A stretch of DNA of 64,000 nucleotides from Acutalibacter sp. 1XD8-36 (GCF_009917525.1 NZ_QZDU01000001.1:248001-312000); one strand, 5' to 3'. Shown: positions 44,147 through 52,933, counted from the first letter of the stretch. Numbers and translations: made by a program. The notes: generated by a model from the sequence alone, not told the origin.

Positions 44147-45022
44147 ATGAAATTCTCAGTCAGCCTTTACAGCTTTTTCAGCGCCATCCGCAGCGGGGGG
44201 ATAACTCCGCTGGAGTGTGTGGCAAAAGCAAAAGAGTTCGGATTTGACGCTATAGAGGCGGTAGACTTCGTCATGGGCTGTTCCTCCCCAGATGAAATGC
44301 CTGAGGCTGCAAAGCGGCTCCGCGAGGAAGCAGACAAGCAGGGATTGTCCATCTCATCCTTTGCAGTGGGGGCAGACCTTCTGAACGGACTGGACGGCAG
44401 CGGCGACAAAAAAGCTGAAATCGAGCGTGTCAAGCACATGGTGGATATTGCCGAAATACTTGGTGCCCCCCGTATGCGCCATGATATCACTATGGGTCAA
44501 AAGGATTCCCCCAAAAGCTATGCCGCTCTGGTGCCGGAGCTTGCCGAGGCAGTGAGAGAGATAACCGAGTACGCCGCCGGTGAGGGCATTGTCACCATGA
44601 CCGAAAACCATGGGTTCTTCTCCCAGGATTCCGAGAGGGTGGAGCTGCTGTATAACACCGTAAACCATCCCAACTTCGGCCTTCTGTGCGATATCGGCAA
44701 CTTTACCTGCGCCGACGAGAATCCCGCAACTGCCGTGGCTCGAGTTGCTCCCTACACCCGCTATGTCCACGCTAAAGACTTCATAATCAAGAGCTACTAC
44801 GACAACGACCCCGGTGAGGGCGCATTCCAGACCAGGGCCGGCAATTATCTGCGTGGCACTATTATAGGACATGGCAACGTACCGGTTAAGCAGTGTCTAA
44901 GTATCCTCAAGCGTGCTGGTTATGACGACACTATCGCCATCGAGTTTGAGGGAATGGAACCTGCACTGACTGCCATTAGAGTCGGCCTTGCCAATCTGAA
45001 GAAGTATTGGGAAGAGGCGTAA
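44147..45022 (+). CDS. Sugar phosphate isomerase/epimerase (xylose-isomerase-like TIM barrel)
   Basis: A 291-residue protein of the AP-endonuclease-2/xylose isomerase-like TIM-barrel family. Visible metal-ligand regions: MTENHGFF, LCDIGNF, RYVHAKDF and the C-terminal IAIEFEGME. Family members isomerise or epimerise sugars or act on inositol derivatives; the substrate is unknown. ATG at 44147 with GAAAGGAAA upstream. It is paired with the Gfo/Idh oxidoreductase downstream, a combination common in sugar catabolic operons, though a terminator and a promoter separate them. Confidence 0.87.
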   Translation: MKFSVSLYSFFSAIRSGGITPLECVAKAKEFGFDAIEAVDFVMGCSSPDEMPEAAKRLREEADKQGLSISSFAVGADLLNGLDGSGDKKAEIERVKHMVDIAEILGAPRMRHDITMGQKDSPKSYAALVPELAEAVREITEYAAGEGIVTMTENHGFFSQDSERVELLYNTVNHPNFGLLCDIGNFTCADENPATAVARVAPYTRYVHAKDFIIKSYYDNDPGEGAFQTRAGNYLRGTIIGHGNVPVKQCLSILKRAGYDDTIAIEFEGMEPALTAIRVGLANLKKYWEEA

Positions 45023-45029
45023 CAGCAGA

Positions 45030-45056
45030 GGACCGCAGCCTGATTGGGTGCGGTCC
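45030..45056 (+). terminator. Terminator-like hairpin after the isomerase gene
   Basis: An 8-bp stem (45030-45037 with 45049-45056) extended by internal C-G pairs. It is followed by ATCCTTATTT, so the T-tract is weak. Confidence 0.6.
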
Positions 45057-45088
45057 ATCCTTATTTGGCAGTTTTCTTATCTTTAATA

Positions 45089-45117
45089 TTGAAATTAGAC
45101 CATTAAGTCTGTATGCT
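45089..45117 (+). promoter_or_regulatory. Possible promoter of the Gfo/Idh gene
   Basis: -35 TTGAAA (45089-45094) and -10 TATGCT (45112-45117) with a 17-nt spacer. Confidence 0.5.
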
Positions 45118-45133
45118 GTAAGGAGATTTATCT

Positions 45134-46135
45134 ATGCTGAATTTTGCAACCATCGGCTCCGGCTGGATATGTGAGGAATACATCCACGGCGCCAAAGATA
45201 CCGGCCTGTGGCAGCTGACCGCCGTATACTCTCGGGACAAGGCCCGGGCTGAGGCGTTCGCCGAAAAGCACGGCGCCAGGCTCAGCTTCACTGATATCGA
45301 GGCTATGGCCTCCTGCCCGGAGGTAGACGCTATATATGTAGCAAGCCCCAACGCTCTGCACTACGAGCAGTGCAAGACCATCCTTAGCCACGGCAAGCAC
45401 GTTATATGCGAGAAACCCCTCTGTGCTCAGGCTGAGAAAGTGCGTGAGCTGGTCCAGCTGGCTGCTGATAAAGGTTTGGTGTTCATGGAGGCTATTATGT
45501 TCATGCACCTGCCCCAGAGGAAGATATTAGATGAGGCCATTGGCAGAATAGGGCATGTAAATATGGCACGGTTGGATTTTTGCCAGCGGTCGTCCAAGCT
45601 TGACACATATCTTGCCGGAGTCCTGCCGAATATCTTTAACCCTAAGATGGAGACCGGCGCGCTCATGGATCTGGGGGTTTATTGTGTGTATCCGGCGCTA
45701 TACCTATTTGGCAGACCAGAGCGCTGGTCTGCCTCAAGCGTACTGATGAAAACCGGCGCGGACCAGTCCGGGGCCATAACTATGGAGTACCCGGACAAGC
45801 TGGTAAGCATCACATACTCTAAGGTAGGCCAGGCAGGGGCCGGGTCTGACTTCCAGGGAGTTGACGGCACGGTTTCCGTAGAGTCCATCTCAACGCTTGG
45901 AAATATGTCACTACGCCTAAAGGACGGCTCCACTGAGACGCTGTTTGGGCGGGACGAGAAATACCTGCTTATGAGCCATGAGGCCAGGGACTTCTACCGC
46001 TATATCACCGAGCCAAACGTGACTCGGGAGGAATACTTGCGGTGTACCGAGCTGAGTATTGAAACCGCTGAGTTCATGGAGCAGGCCCGCAGCTCCTCAG
46101 GTGTGCGGTTTCCCAGTGACGCTATTGGACGCTAA
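45134..46135 (+). CDS. Gfo/Idh/MocA-family NAD(P)-dependent oxidoreductase
   Basis: A 333-residue dehydrogenase with an N-terminal Rossmann fold (FATIGSGWICEEYI) and the family EKP motif (HVICEKPLCAQ). The substrate-binding domain contains GALMDLGVYCVYP. Members oxidise sugars, inositols or related polyols. ATG at 45134 with AAGGAGA upstream. The preceding TIM-barrel isomerase is the likely functional partner. It converges with the Tet(M)-like gene with only 23 bp between them. Confidence 0.92.
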   Translation: MLNFATIGSGWICEEYIHGAKDTGLWQLTAVYSRDKARAEAFAEKHGARLSFTDIEAMASCPEVDAIYVASPNALHYEQCKTILSHGKHVICEKPLCAQAEKVRELVQLAADKGLVFMEAIMFMHLPQRKILDEAIGRIGHVNMARLDFCQRSSKLDTYLAGVLPNIFNPKMETGALMDLGVYCVYPALYLFGRPERWSASSVLMKTGADQSGAITMEYPDKLVSITYSKVGQAGAGSDFQGVDGTVSVESISTLGNMSLRLKDGSTETLFGRDEKYLLMSHEARDFYRYITEPNVTREEYLRCTELSIETAEFMEQARSSSGVRFPSDAIGR

Positions 46136-46158
46136 AAATATGAATAAATAGTTTTCTA

Positions 46159-48105
46159 CTACAAAGCGTTGCGGGAGTGGAGTATCCACTTGGCCCTGTC
46201 CCTGGGGTCCAGCCCACGGCGCTTTGTTGTTTTGCCCAACTCCAGAGGGCATGGCTCGTAGCCGGAGAAGCGGCTGCTGATAACGCCTTTGCCACCGGTA
46301 AGACTGCCGAAGGTGACCGGATAATCCATGGAAGTAGCTACAGGTACCCGTGCTTCCATAGTAAGCCTATCTTTGTGTATAACAGGGCTGTCGAAGCTGC
46401 CGCGCATGGCCACTATGTCGTGGATAAGGCTTCCAGCGTGCTGCTCCTGTGCCATGAAGCGCATAGTTACCATGGGCTCAAGGAGCGTTGAGCCAGTGTT
46501 CTCAAGTCCGTTCATCAGCGCCATTGGGGTTGCCGTGAAGAAGTCCAGTGGGTGTGTATGTATCAGGTGGTGGCTCCCTCCGGTGAGTGTTATTTTTAAA
46601 TCTGTGACCTCCCAGCCATATAAGCCCTGCTTTAGTGCCTCTGGCAGAGTCTGGGCTATATGGGCCTGATAGCGTGAGAGTATCACCCTATCCCCCACTG
46701 CCGACTGGAATTTAAATCCGCTGCCCCGCTCCATTGGCTCGATATTAAACTCAATACATGCCCAGCAGGGCTTGGGCCAGGTATAGTTCTCTATGCCAAC
46801 CCCCGGCTTTGACGGGGTCTCCTTATAAATCACCGATGGGCTGGCAAACTCTGCCTCAAGGCCAAAACGGTCCCTCAGAAACGCTCCAATCACTTCAAGC
46901 TGTATCATGCCGGTTATCTTTATATATAGTTCCCGCTCCTCCGGCTCCCACTCCATGTCCAACAGAGGGTCCTCCTCTGTCAGCTCGCGCAGGGCCGCTA
47001 CCAGGTCTGTCAACTGTTCAGGCTTTTTTGAAAATACCTGGGACTTAAGCAGAGGCGCGGCAATGGCCACTTCCCTTGAGAGTGCCATCTCCCCTATCAC
47101 GTCTCCAATGCGTATATCCGAAAGCCCATACAGTACGCCAATATCTCCGGCGGTAAGCTGCCCCATATCAACCGTGCGCTGGCCCAGCACCCGGCGTATC
47201 TGTGTCACCTTTTCCACCTTTTCCTTGCCCCGCACGGGCACCGGCTCACGGTTTGAAATAACCCCGGAGAAGAGCCGCACATGGGCAGCTTTGCCCATCG
47301 ACTTATCATGTTCTACCTTGTATACTAATCCGGACAGCGGTGAATCACTTTGCCGCTTGGCCCTCGGAAGGAGCATTATTCCGTCCAGCAGTTCACGGAT
47401 ACCCACGCTTAGCGCCGCAGCGCCCAGATAAACCGGAAACGCTCTGCGGACTGCAATGCTTTCTCTCAAAGCTCTTAGCAATATGTCCTCTGGGATTGGG
47501 CTGTCGTTCAAAAAACATTCCTGGGCTTTGGCGTCATTTTCAACTGCCAACTCGGTAAGGCACTCGTTCAATGGCCCCTGCTTTGGCTCTAAACAGAATA
47601 CCCGGCAGTTGCGCGACTGTGCATCCTCCCAACTCTCCATTACAGCCAGACTAGGGGAAAATCTTGTGGAGAGTTCGCTTATCAACTCCCTGGGTTCTGC
47701 CCCAAGGCGGTCTATCTTATTTATAAAAATCAGTGTTGGTACATCCAGCTTGTCCAGCGCCTCCCAGAGCACTTCGGTTTGGCCCTGTATTCCCTCTGCC
47801 GCTGAAATCACCAAAATAGCCGCATCCAACATGGAGAGGCTGCGCTGTACCTCTCCGGCAAAGTCCACATGTCCGGGCGTATCGATGAGGTTTATCTGGC
47901 ACTTCTTCCAGAACAGCCGCGATGATGAAGCCTTTACCGATATCCCCCTCTGCCGCTCGATATCCAACCAGTCTGTCTGAGTATTGCGGCTGTCCACGCT
48001 TCCCAGGGTGCGCAGCTCCCCGGCCTCGAAAAGCAACCGCTCTGTGAGAGTGGTTTTTCCAGCGTCGGCGTGGGCTACTATGCCGATATTTATTATGTCC
48101 TCCAT
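46159..48105 (-). CDS. Tet(M)-family translation GTPase, ribosomal-protection-like
   Basis: A 648-residue EF-G-related GTPase with the length and N-terminus of Tet(M)/OtrA proteins: P-loop AHADAGKTT (11-19), ERQRGISV switch region, DTPGHVDF and INKID. QGLYGWEVTD of domain IV matches Tet(M) well. The tip that displaces tetracycline in Tet(M) (YSPVSTP loop) is replaced by LIHTHPLDF at 514-522, and the C-terminal Arg/Lys-rich end differs (KTTKRRGLDP). Resistance is therefore not assured; a different ribosome-rescue role is possible. ATG at 48105 has GGAGGGAG upstream, right after a terminator hairpin. Confidence 0.88.
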   Translation of the reverse strand: MEDIINIGIVAHADAGKTTLTERLLFEAGELRTLGSVDSRNTQTDWLDIERQRGISVKASSSRLFWKKCQINLIDTPGHVDFAGEVQRSLSMLDAAILVISAAEGIQGQTEVLWEALDKLDVPTLIFINKIDRLGAEPRELISELSTRFSPSLAVMESWEDAQSRNCRVFCLEPKQGPLNECLTELAVENDAKAQECFLNDSPIPEDILLRALRESIAVRRAFPVYLGAAALSVGIRELLDGIMLLPRAKRQSDSPLSGLVYKVEHDKSMGKAAHVRLFSGVISNREPVPVRGKEKVEKVTQIRRVLGQRTVDMGQLTAGDIGVLYGLSDIRIGDVIGEMALSREVAIAAPLLKSQVFSKKPEQLTDLVAALRELTEEDPLLDMEWEPEERELYIKITGMIQLEVIGAFLRDRFGLEAEFASPSVIYKETPSKPGVGIENYTWPKPCWACIEFNIEPMERGSGFKFQSAVGDRVILSRYQAHIAQTLPEALKQGLYGWEVTDLKITLTGGSHHLIHTHPLDFFTATPMALMNGLENTGSTLLEPMVTMRFMAQEQHAGSLIHDIVAMRGSFDSPVIHKDRLTMEARVPVATSMDYPVTFGSLTGGKGVISSRFSGYEPCPLELGKTTKRRGLDPRDRAKWILHSRNAL

Positions 48106-48122
48106 ATGCTCCCTCCATATAC

Positions 48123-48156
48123 AAAAACCGGGAAAGCGCCTGCCTCCCCGGTTTTT
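48123..48156 (-). terminator. Terminator/attenuator between pduL and the Tet(M)-like gene
   Basis: A perfect 10-bp stem (48123-48132 with 48147-48156) with a 14-nt loop; the stem ends in five A and five T, so the minus-strand copy ends in TTTTT. The hairpin finishes only 17 nt before the Tet(M)-like ATG, and the gap holds just the Shine-Dalgarno sequence. No promoter fits between them, so expression requires read-through. This placement resembles an attenuator. Confidence 0.8.
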
Positions 48157-48184
48157 CCGCTTACATCTTTAATACCTGTGCTTC

Positions 48185-48751
48185 TTACAGGATTATCTCC
48201 CCATCCACAGTCCCAGGCAGCGCCGCAGCGTTGGACTCGTCAGTATCCACATGCATTGCAAGGGCATAACTTGGGCTGACACGACAGACCACATCGCCAA
48301 AGGTCAGATTGCGACCGTTATAATCAACCTTTACAGAGACAATCTGCTTATCTGTGACCCCAGCTTCCTTGGCTTCGTCGGGGTTAAAGTGAATGTGACG
48401 CTTAGCTGCAATGACACCTTTTTCAATAGCCACTTCACCTGCAGGCCCCTTCAATGTGCAGCCGGGAGTGCCTTCTAAATCGCCGGACTCGCGGATGGGC
48501 GCTGTGACGCCAAGCTTGCGGGCGTCGGTCAGAGATATCTCCACCTGAGTCTCTTTGCGGCAGGGGCCCAGTATGGACATAGACATGGAGCCTTTGGGTC
48601 CGACAACCTCTACCTTCTCAGCGCAGGCAAACTGCCCTGGCTGAGACAGGTTTTTTTTGTTTGTGAGAGTAGCACCAGGCCCGAACAGCGTCGCCAGGTC
48701 TGCCTCTGATACGTGGACATGATGGGCTGAAGTTTCGACCATAATTTTCAT
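48185..48751 (-). CDS. pduL: Phosphate propanoyltransferase/phosphotransacylase PduL
   Basis: Interconverts acyl-CoA and acyl-phosphate. The 188-residue protein has the zinc-ligand histidines in ETSAHHVHV and AAKRHIHF and the C-terminal YALAMHVDTDESNAA. The N-terminus starts directly with the catalytic domain, with no encapsulation peptide, and no microcompartment gene is near. It may therefore act as a free phosphotransacetylase in acetate formation from PFOR-made acetyl-CoA; this is inferred. ATG at 48751 with AGGAGGAAA upstream. Confidence 0.92.
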   Translation of the reverse strand: MKIMVETSAHHVHVSEADLATLFGPGATLTNKKNLSQPGQFACAEKVEVVGPKGSMSMSILGPCRKETQVEISLTDARKLGVTAPIRESGDLEGTPGCTLKGPAGEVAIEKGVIAAKRHIHFNPDEAKEAGVTDKQIVSVKVDYNGRNLTFGDVVCRVSPSYALAMHVDTDESNAAALPGTVDGEIIL

Positions 48752-48841
48752 TTGAATTTCCTCCTGAAATATAAAGTCATATAAAAATATAGAAAATTAC
48801 CGCTCCCGGATTGTCCGACGCTGCGGCGATTTTACAGCGTA

Positions 48842-49456
48842 TTATTTTCTTTGTGCAACCAGCTTGTTGGACGCGTGGTAATGCTTTGGTACTCCCGGAT
48901 GTTCATCCTCAAATGTGTACGACTTAAACTGTAGGATTTCCCAGTCCTCATAGAGTTCCTTCAGTTCCCCATCTCTTGCCAGTCCTATGGCAAATTCAGC
49001 AATATCGGGTGAGGCTGGCAGGGTATCGGTGAATATCTGCATAATATGTATGCCTCCGTGTCTGGTATTCTCCTTAGCCCGGAAGATAAATTCCTTCCAC
49101 TCCTCCCTGCTGGCGAAATGCAGAGTGCCGAAGGACATTACCAAATCGTAGCTCCTCTTGAACTGAAACTCGCGCAAATCAGCGGTGAAGGCATTGATTT
49201 TGAGCCTTTCAGCTTCACAGCGACGCCGAACCCGCTCTATCCCATAAACTGATATGTCAAAAGCGTCTACATCCGTCCACCCCTGCCTGGCAAGATAGAG
49301 GCAGTTCTGCCCCTCCCCGCAGCCTACGTCAAGGGCTCCCGCCTGTTTGCTGAGAAGCCGCTCAAACTCCTTGAGAGTTGCATTCGGCTCAACGGAAAAC
49401 GTCTGGGATTCGCTGCGGTATGTCTCCTCCCAAAAGGGCCGTGCGCCGTTTTCCAT
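48842..49456 (-). CDS. Class I SAM-dependent methyltransferase, TehB-like
   Basis: A 204-residue methyltransferase: FWEETYRSES and SVEPNATLKEF at the N-terminus, then motif I LDVGCGEGQNCLYLA, the acidic end of beta-2 in VDAFDIS, and MSFGTLHFA. The pattern resembles TehB, a tellurite/small-thiol methyltransferase; the substrate is unknown. ATG at 49456, 6 nt after GGAGG, with its own promoter. Confidence 0.87.
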   Translation of the reverse strand: MENGARPFWEETYRSESQTFSVEPNATLKEFERLLSKQAGALDVGCGEGQNCLYLARQGWTDVDAFDISVYGIERVRRRCEAERLKINAFTADLREFQFKRSYDLVMSFGTLHFASREEWKEFIFRAKENTRHGGIHIMQIFTDTLPASPDIAEFAIGLARDGELKELYEDWEILQFKSYTFEDEHPGVPKHYHASNKLVAQRK

Positions 49457-49477
49457 AAAATGCCTCCTATGCTTTAC

Positions 49478-49506
49478 ATTATACTCCCAGAAAAAGAAAA
49501 AATCAA
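49478..49506 (-). promoter_or_regulatory. Promoter of the TehB-like gene
   Basis: -35 TTGATT (49501-49506), 17-nt spacer, -10 TATAAT (49478-49483), minus strand. Confidence 0.75.
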
Positions 49507-49513
49507 TGGAAAT

Positions 49514-49542
49514 TTGACTTTATATCCCTAATATGGTAAAAT
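49514..49542 (+). promoter_or_regulatory. Promoter of the uracil-DNA glycosylase gene
   Basis: -35 TTGACT (49514-49519), 17-nt spacer, -10 TAAAAT (49537-49542), plus strand. It is back to back with the divergent promoter; the -35 boxes are 7 bp apart. Confidence 0.78.
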
Positions 49543-49566
49543 CGTACCAGATATGGAGGTGTCGAT

Positions 49567-50148
49567 ATGTATAATAATTGGGCTGATTTAGAAAAAGCCT
49601 GCCTGCAGTGCCAGAAGTGCGGGCTATGCTCTGGCAGGCATAATGTAGTGTTTGGCGTTGGCAACCGCAAGTCCAAGGTGATGTTTGTGGGCGAGGGCCC
49701 CGGAGAAAACGAGGACCTGCAGGGAGAGCCATTTGTAGGCCGCGGCGGACAGCTGCTGGATAAGTTTCTGACCGCTGTTGACCTGGACAGAAAATCCAAT
49801 ATCTACATTGCAAATATTGTAAAATGCCGGCCTCCCCAAAACCGCGACCCGCTGCCGGAGGAGCAGGAATCCTGCATTAACTGGCTTCGTAACCAATTTG
49901 CGCTGATACGCCCGAAGATAGTGGTCTGCCTGGGCCGTGTTGCGGCAATGCGCCTTATGAAGCCCGACATCAAGATAACTAAGGAGCACGGTGAGTTTAT
50001 TGACAAAAAAGGCACCTTGATGATGGCAACCCTTCACCCTGCCGCGCTGCTTCGGAATCCCGGACAAAAGCCCGCGGCGTTCGAGGATTTTTTGAAGCTC
50101 AGGGAAAAAATAGACGAGCTCGGCTGCGATATTGCAAAGCCGGAATAG
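49567..50148 (+). CDS. Family 4 uracil-DNA glycosylase (Fe-S)
   Basis: Removes uracil from DNA. The 193-residue protein carries four cysteines for a [4Fe-4S] cluster (two in CQKC, one in VKCRPP, one in EEQESC), motif [10 protein letters not shown] and motif [10 protein letters not shown], all family-4 features. ATG at 49567 with GGAGG 7 nt upstream. Its stop codon abuts the stop of the convergent phosphatase gene with no intergenic base. Confidence 0.93.
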   Translation: MYNNWADLEKACLQCQKCGLCSGRHNVVFGVGNRKSKVMFVGEGPGENEDLQGEPFVGRGGQLLDKFLTAVDLDRKSNIYIANIVKCRPPQNRDPLPEEQESCINWLRNQFALIRPKIVVCLGRVAAMRLMKPDIKITKEHGEFIDKKGTLMMATLHPAALLRNPGQKPAAFEDFLKLREKIDELGCDIAKPE

Positions 50149-50739
50149 CTACTGTGCCTCTGCCCATTCGATATACTCCTCTGGAGATAAATTATAGCAG
50201 ACTATCTCCCACGCTTTAGGCTCTCGATGCAGTACAGAGATACATGTGTTTTTCAGCTGGGTCTTTCCTGTACCAATCTTGTGTCGGGAGATTACCGCCA
50301 GAACCGAGTTTATCCACGCTCCATGTGATATCAGCGCCACACGCTCATCCTCACTGTACACCCGGGCGCAGCCGTCTACCGCCGCCATAGCCCGACCTGC
50401 CAGCATTTTCCACGGCTCCATCCCTGTCGGCATGCCCCGGGCCTCCCACCGCTCCCTTTGGTCCTTGGTCATCCCTGAAAGTTTGCCGTAGTCGCGCTCT
50501 ATGAGCGCCGGGTCCAGTGAAACCTTCCTGGTGTGGTAGACGGCGATTTGTGCAGCTGTATCAACGGCCCGGCTCAAAGGGCTGCTGTATATTGCCGAGA
50601 ATCCTGCGCCGCTCAACGCTTCGCTGCATAGGACTGCCTGGGCCCTGCCGTCCTCATTTAACGGTACATCCTCGCGGCCCTGCAGCTTTCCCTGAACATT
50701 CCAGTCTGTTTCGCCGTGACGTACAAGATATAGCTCCAT
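50149..50739 (-). CDS. Histidine phosphatase (phosphoglycerate mutase-like)
   Basis: A 196-residue member of the histidine phosphatase superfamily: RHGETDWN with the phospho-histidine, SSPLSRAVDTA and the second histidine in ALISHGAW. Length and motifs fit CobC/PhoE/GpmB-type phosphatases; substrate unknown. ATG at 50739 with GGGAGGG 7 nt upstream. It begins 3 bp after the flippase-type membrane protein gene and is the last gene of the MreB-like operon. Confidence 0.9.
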   Translation of the reverse strand: MELYLVRHGETDWNVQGKLQGREDVPLNEDGRAQAVLCSEALSGAGFSAIYSSPLSRAVDTAAQIAVYHTRKVSLDPALIERDYGKLSGMTKDQRERWEARGMPTGMEPWKMLAGRAMAAVDGCARVYSEDERVALISHGAWINSVLAVISRHKIGTGKTQLKNTCISVLHREPKAWEIVCYNLSPEEYIEWAEAQ

Positions 50740-50742
50740 AAG

Positions 50743-51807
50743 TCAGCCCTCCCCTTCTTCCGGCGGCAGGGCTGTTTTCTTTCGCCCATATAAAAGCTGG
50801 TCTGCCACGACTACCAGGGCTCCGGCAATAACCACCAGATAATATGTAAAAAAACGCCAGACCATCACCGCCGCGTATAGGTCGTTATTTACAAAATAGT
50901 TTCGCAGAAAGTTGGAGAAGCCTATCTCCTGCGCCCCCGACGCCCCCGGCATGGGCATGAAAGACACGGACAGCTGCAATAGGCTTTGAATTGCCAGTAT
51001 CTCCAGATATCCCACCTGGCTATAGCCAAAGGAGCGGAACACAAAGTACAGTACGCTCATTTGTAGTATAAACTGTGGTATCGACAGCAGGATACCACAG
51101 ATAACACTGTTTTTCTTTTCTTTAAAGTCGTCAGTATAGCTGTCAAAGTCGGCTTCAAACTTATCGATGGCCTCTTCAGCGTGAAACCGGGCGGCAAGCT
51201 TTGGGAAGCGCCCTGTAAGCCATTTTGCAAAGCGGCATATGGCCCCCAGCACCGGCCGGAAAAACATAGAGCCGAAAAAAAGGATGGAGCCGCCGTTTAT
51301 CGCCATGCCTACATAAATAAACGGCAGAATACCCGGATTTTCCCGGGCAATTTTTCCATGGAGGAACAGTAGTGAGAGAATCGAGCAAAAAACAAATGCG
51401 CACTGGAAGCAAAAGAATTTCATTATCAGCACCGCTGTAGAGAGGCCCACTGGCACATTGTCACGCCGCAGATAGGCCGCCTGCATTGGCTGGCCTCCGG
51501 TGGAGCTGGGGGTAATATAGGAGTAGTAGATTCCGATAAGCCCTATTTTCATGCTGGAGCCCAGGGTCATGGGGATATTCTGGCTGTGCATCAGGAGCCG
51601 GATAATACCGCCCTCGAAGAAAAAGTATATTATTGTTATAACTACTCCCGCCGCCAGAAAACCCGGGGCCAGATGGGTTATGGTGTAGAATACATTGCCA
51701 AATTCGCGGTTGAATATGCCGAATAAAATGACAGCTATAATCGTCGCGGCGATATAAAGCATACTCCAGGGTATCTTTCGCTTTTTCACTGGATTTGGTC
51801 CATTCAT
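50743..51807 (-). CDS. Lysylphosphatidylglycerol synthase TM-region/UPF0104 family membrane protein
   Basis: A 354-residue polytopic membrane protein with about eight helices and the family segments YYSYITPSSTGGQPMQ, MPMPGASGAQEIGF and MVWRFFTYYLVV. The same domain forms the flippase half of MprF, but here the soluble lysyltransferase part is absent. It may move a lipid across the membrane; the cargo is unknown. ATG at 51807, preceded by GGGAGC. It lies 24 bp after the MreB-like gene. Confidence 0.88.
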   Translation of the reverse strand: MNGPNPVKKRKIPWSMLYIAATIIAVILFGIFNREFGNVFYTITHLAPGFLAAGVVITIIYFFFEGGIIRLLMHSQNIPMTLGSSMKIGLIGIYYSYITPSSTGGQPMQAAYLRRDNVPVGLSTAVLIMKFFCFQCAFVFCSILSLLFLHGKIARENPGILPFIYVGMAINGGSILFFGSMFFRPVLGAICRFAKWLTGRFPKLAARFHAEEAIDKFEADFDSYTDDFKEKKNSVICGILLSIPQFILQMSVLYFVFRSFGYSQVGYLEILAIQSLLQLSVSFMPMPGASGAQEIGFSNFLRNYFVNNDLYAAVMVWRFFTYYLVVIAGALVVVADQLLYGRKKTALPPEEGEG

Positions 51808-51831
51808 CGATAGTGCTCCCGTCCTTTTATA

Positions 51832-52854
51832 TTAGTTGTATGCCATCAGCGGGTTTATGCGCCCATGGTCTGTGCGGTCCATCTTGTCGATGAACTTGAC
51901 AGCCCTGCCAGCTCCGTTGACAACACAATTCTCCGGCTCACTGCCCACCACTACTGGAATTTTGGTCTTTTTGGACAGCAGTATTGACAATCCATACAGA
52001 TTCGCGGAGCCGCCGGTCAGGTATATACCGTCAGTAAAAATGTCTGCCAGCAGCTCCGGCGGAGTCAGCTCCAGGGTAGCCTGAACTATTCTGACAATAG
52101 AGATGGCTGGCTCTATCAGGGCCTCTATCATGTCGTCTGAAGTCATCGTAGTGGTGCGCGGGAGTCCACTGATAGTATCTAGACCTTTTAATGTATATGA
52201 AATCAGCTTGTGCATAGGATAGGCACAGCCAATAGCTATTTTGGCGTCTTCAGCCATACGGTCACCAATAATCAGGTTAAACCTCCTGCGCACATGCTTA
52301 ATTATTGCTTCATTAAAATCCTTACCGGCGATATGTGTTGAATTGGCTATGGCAATACCGTTAAGGGATATAACTGCCATGTCAGTTGTGCCCTCTCCCA
52401 CATCAACTATCATACAGCCATGGGGCGCGGCTATATCAACCCCTGCTCCAATGGCTGCCGCGACCGGTTCCTCTATAAGGCACACCTTCCGTACACCTGC
52501 GGCACTTATAGCGTCCACAACGGCGCGCTTCTCAACCTCTGTTATACCACAGGGCACGCTTACCACCACTCTTGGCATAAACACCCGGCTGCGCCCAAGC
52601 CTGCGGAGATAGTAGGCAATAAGGTGCTCCGCCAATGTCAGGTCTGAGATAACGCCGTTGCATAGGGGTTTCGCAACCGTGATACGGTTGGAGGTACGGC
52701 CCAGCATACCATAGGCCTCGGAGCCGATGGCGATTATTTCCTCGGTCATATTGTCCACCGCAATGACAGCAGGCTCATTGAGAACAATACCTCTGCCCTC
52801 CTGGTAGACCTTAAAGCGTGCGGTGCCCAAATCAATGGCTATATCATTACCCAT
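51832..52854 (-). CDS. MreB/Mbl-family actin-like protein
   Basis: A bacterial actin of 340 residues from the ATG at 52854 (MGNDIAIDLGTARFKVY). Phosphate-1 IDLGTARFK, connect-1 LIEEPVAAAIGAG, phosphate-2 VDVGEGTTDMAV and adenosine motif LTGGSANLYG are all present. An ATG four codons upstream lies too close to the GAAGGATGGG site. MreB organises cell-wall elongation beneath the membrane. MreC and MreD are not nearby, so this may be a paralogue (Mbl/MreBH-like). It leads a three-gene unit with the flippase-type protein and phosphatase. Confidence 0.93.
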   Translation of the reverse strand: MGNDIAIDLGTARFKVYQEGRGIVLNEPAVIAVDNMTEEIIAIGSEAYGMLGRTSNRITVAKPLCNGVISDLTLAEHLIAYYLRRLGRSRVFMPRVVVSVPCGITEVEKRAVVDAISAAGVRKVCLIEEPVAAAIGAGVDIAAPHGCMIVDVGEGTTDMAVISLNGIAIANSTHIAGKDFNEAIIKHVRRRFNLIIGDRMAEDAKIAIGCAYPMHKLISYTLKGLDTISGLPRTTTMTSDDMIEALIEPAISIVRIVQATLELTPPELLADIFTDGIYLTGGSANLYGLSILLSKKTKIPVVVGSEPENCVVNGAGRAVKFIDKMDRTDHGRINPLMAYN

Positions 52855-52904
52855 CGTGAAACCCATCCTTCACTTTTCCCAGGGGAGTAAATAACTTTCT
52901 TATT

Positions 52905-52933
52905 ATGATACCACAATTTCTGCTATAATGCAA
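52905..52933 (-). promoter_or_regulatory. Promoter of the MreB-like operon
   Basis: -35 TTGCAT (52928-52933), 17-nt spacer, -10 TATCAT (52905-52910), minus strand. Confidence 0.68.

Noticed and set aside
46159-48105. Calling the Tet(M)-like gene a tetracycline-resistance determinant
   Set aside because: The drug-displacing loop is not conserved and no mobile element surrounds the gene.
48185-48751. A bacterial microcompartment locus around pduL
   Set aside because: No shell protein, no encapsulation peptide and no signature enzyme gene is nearby.
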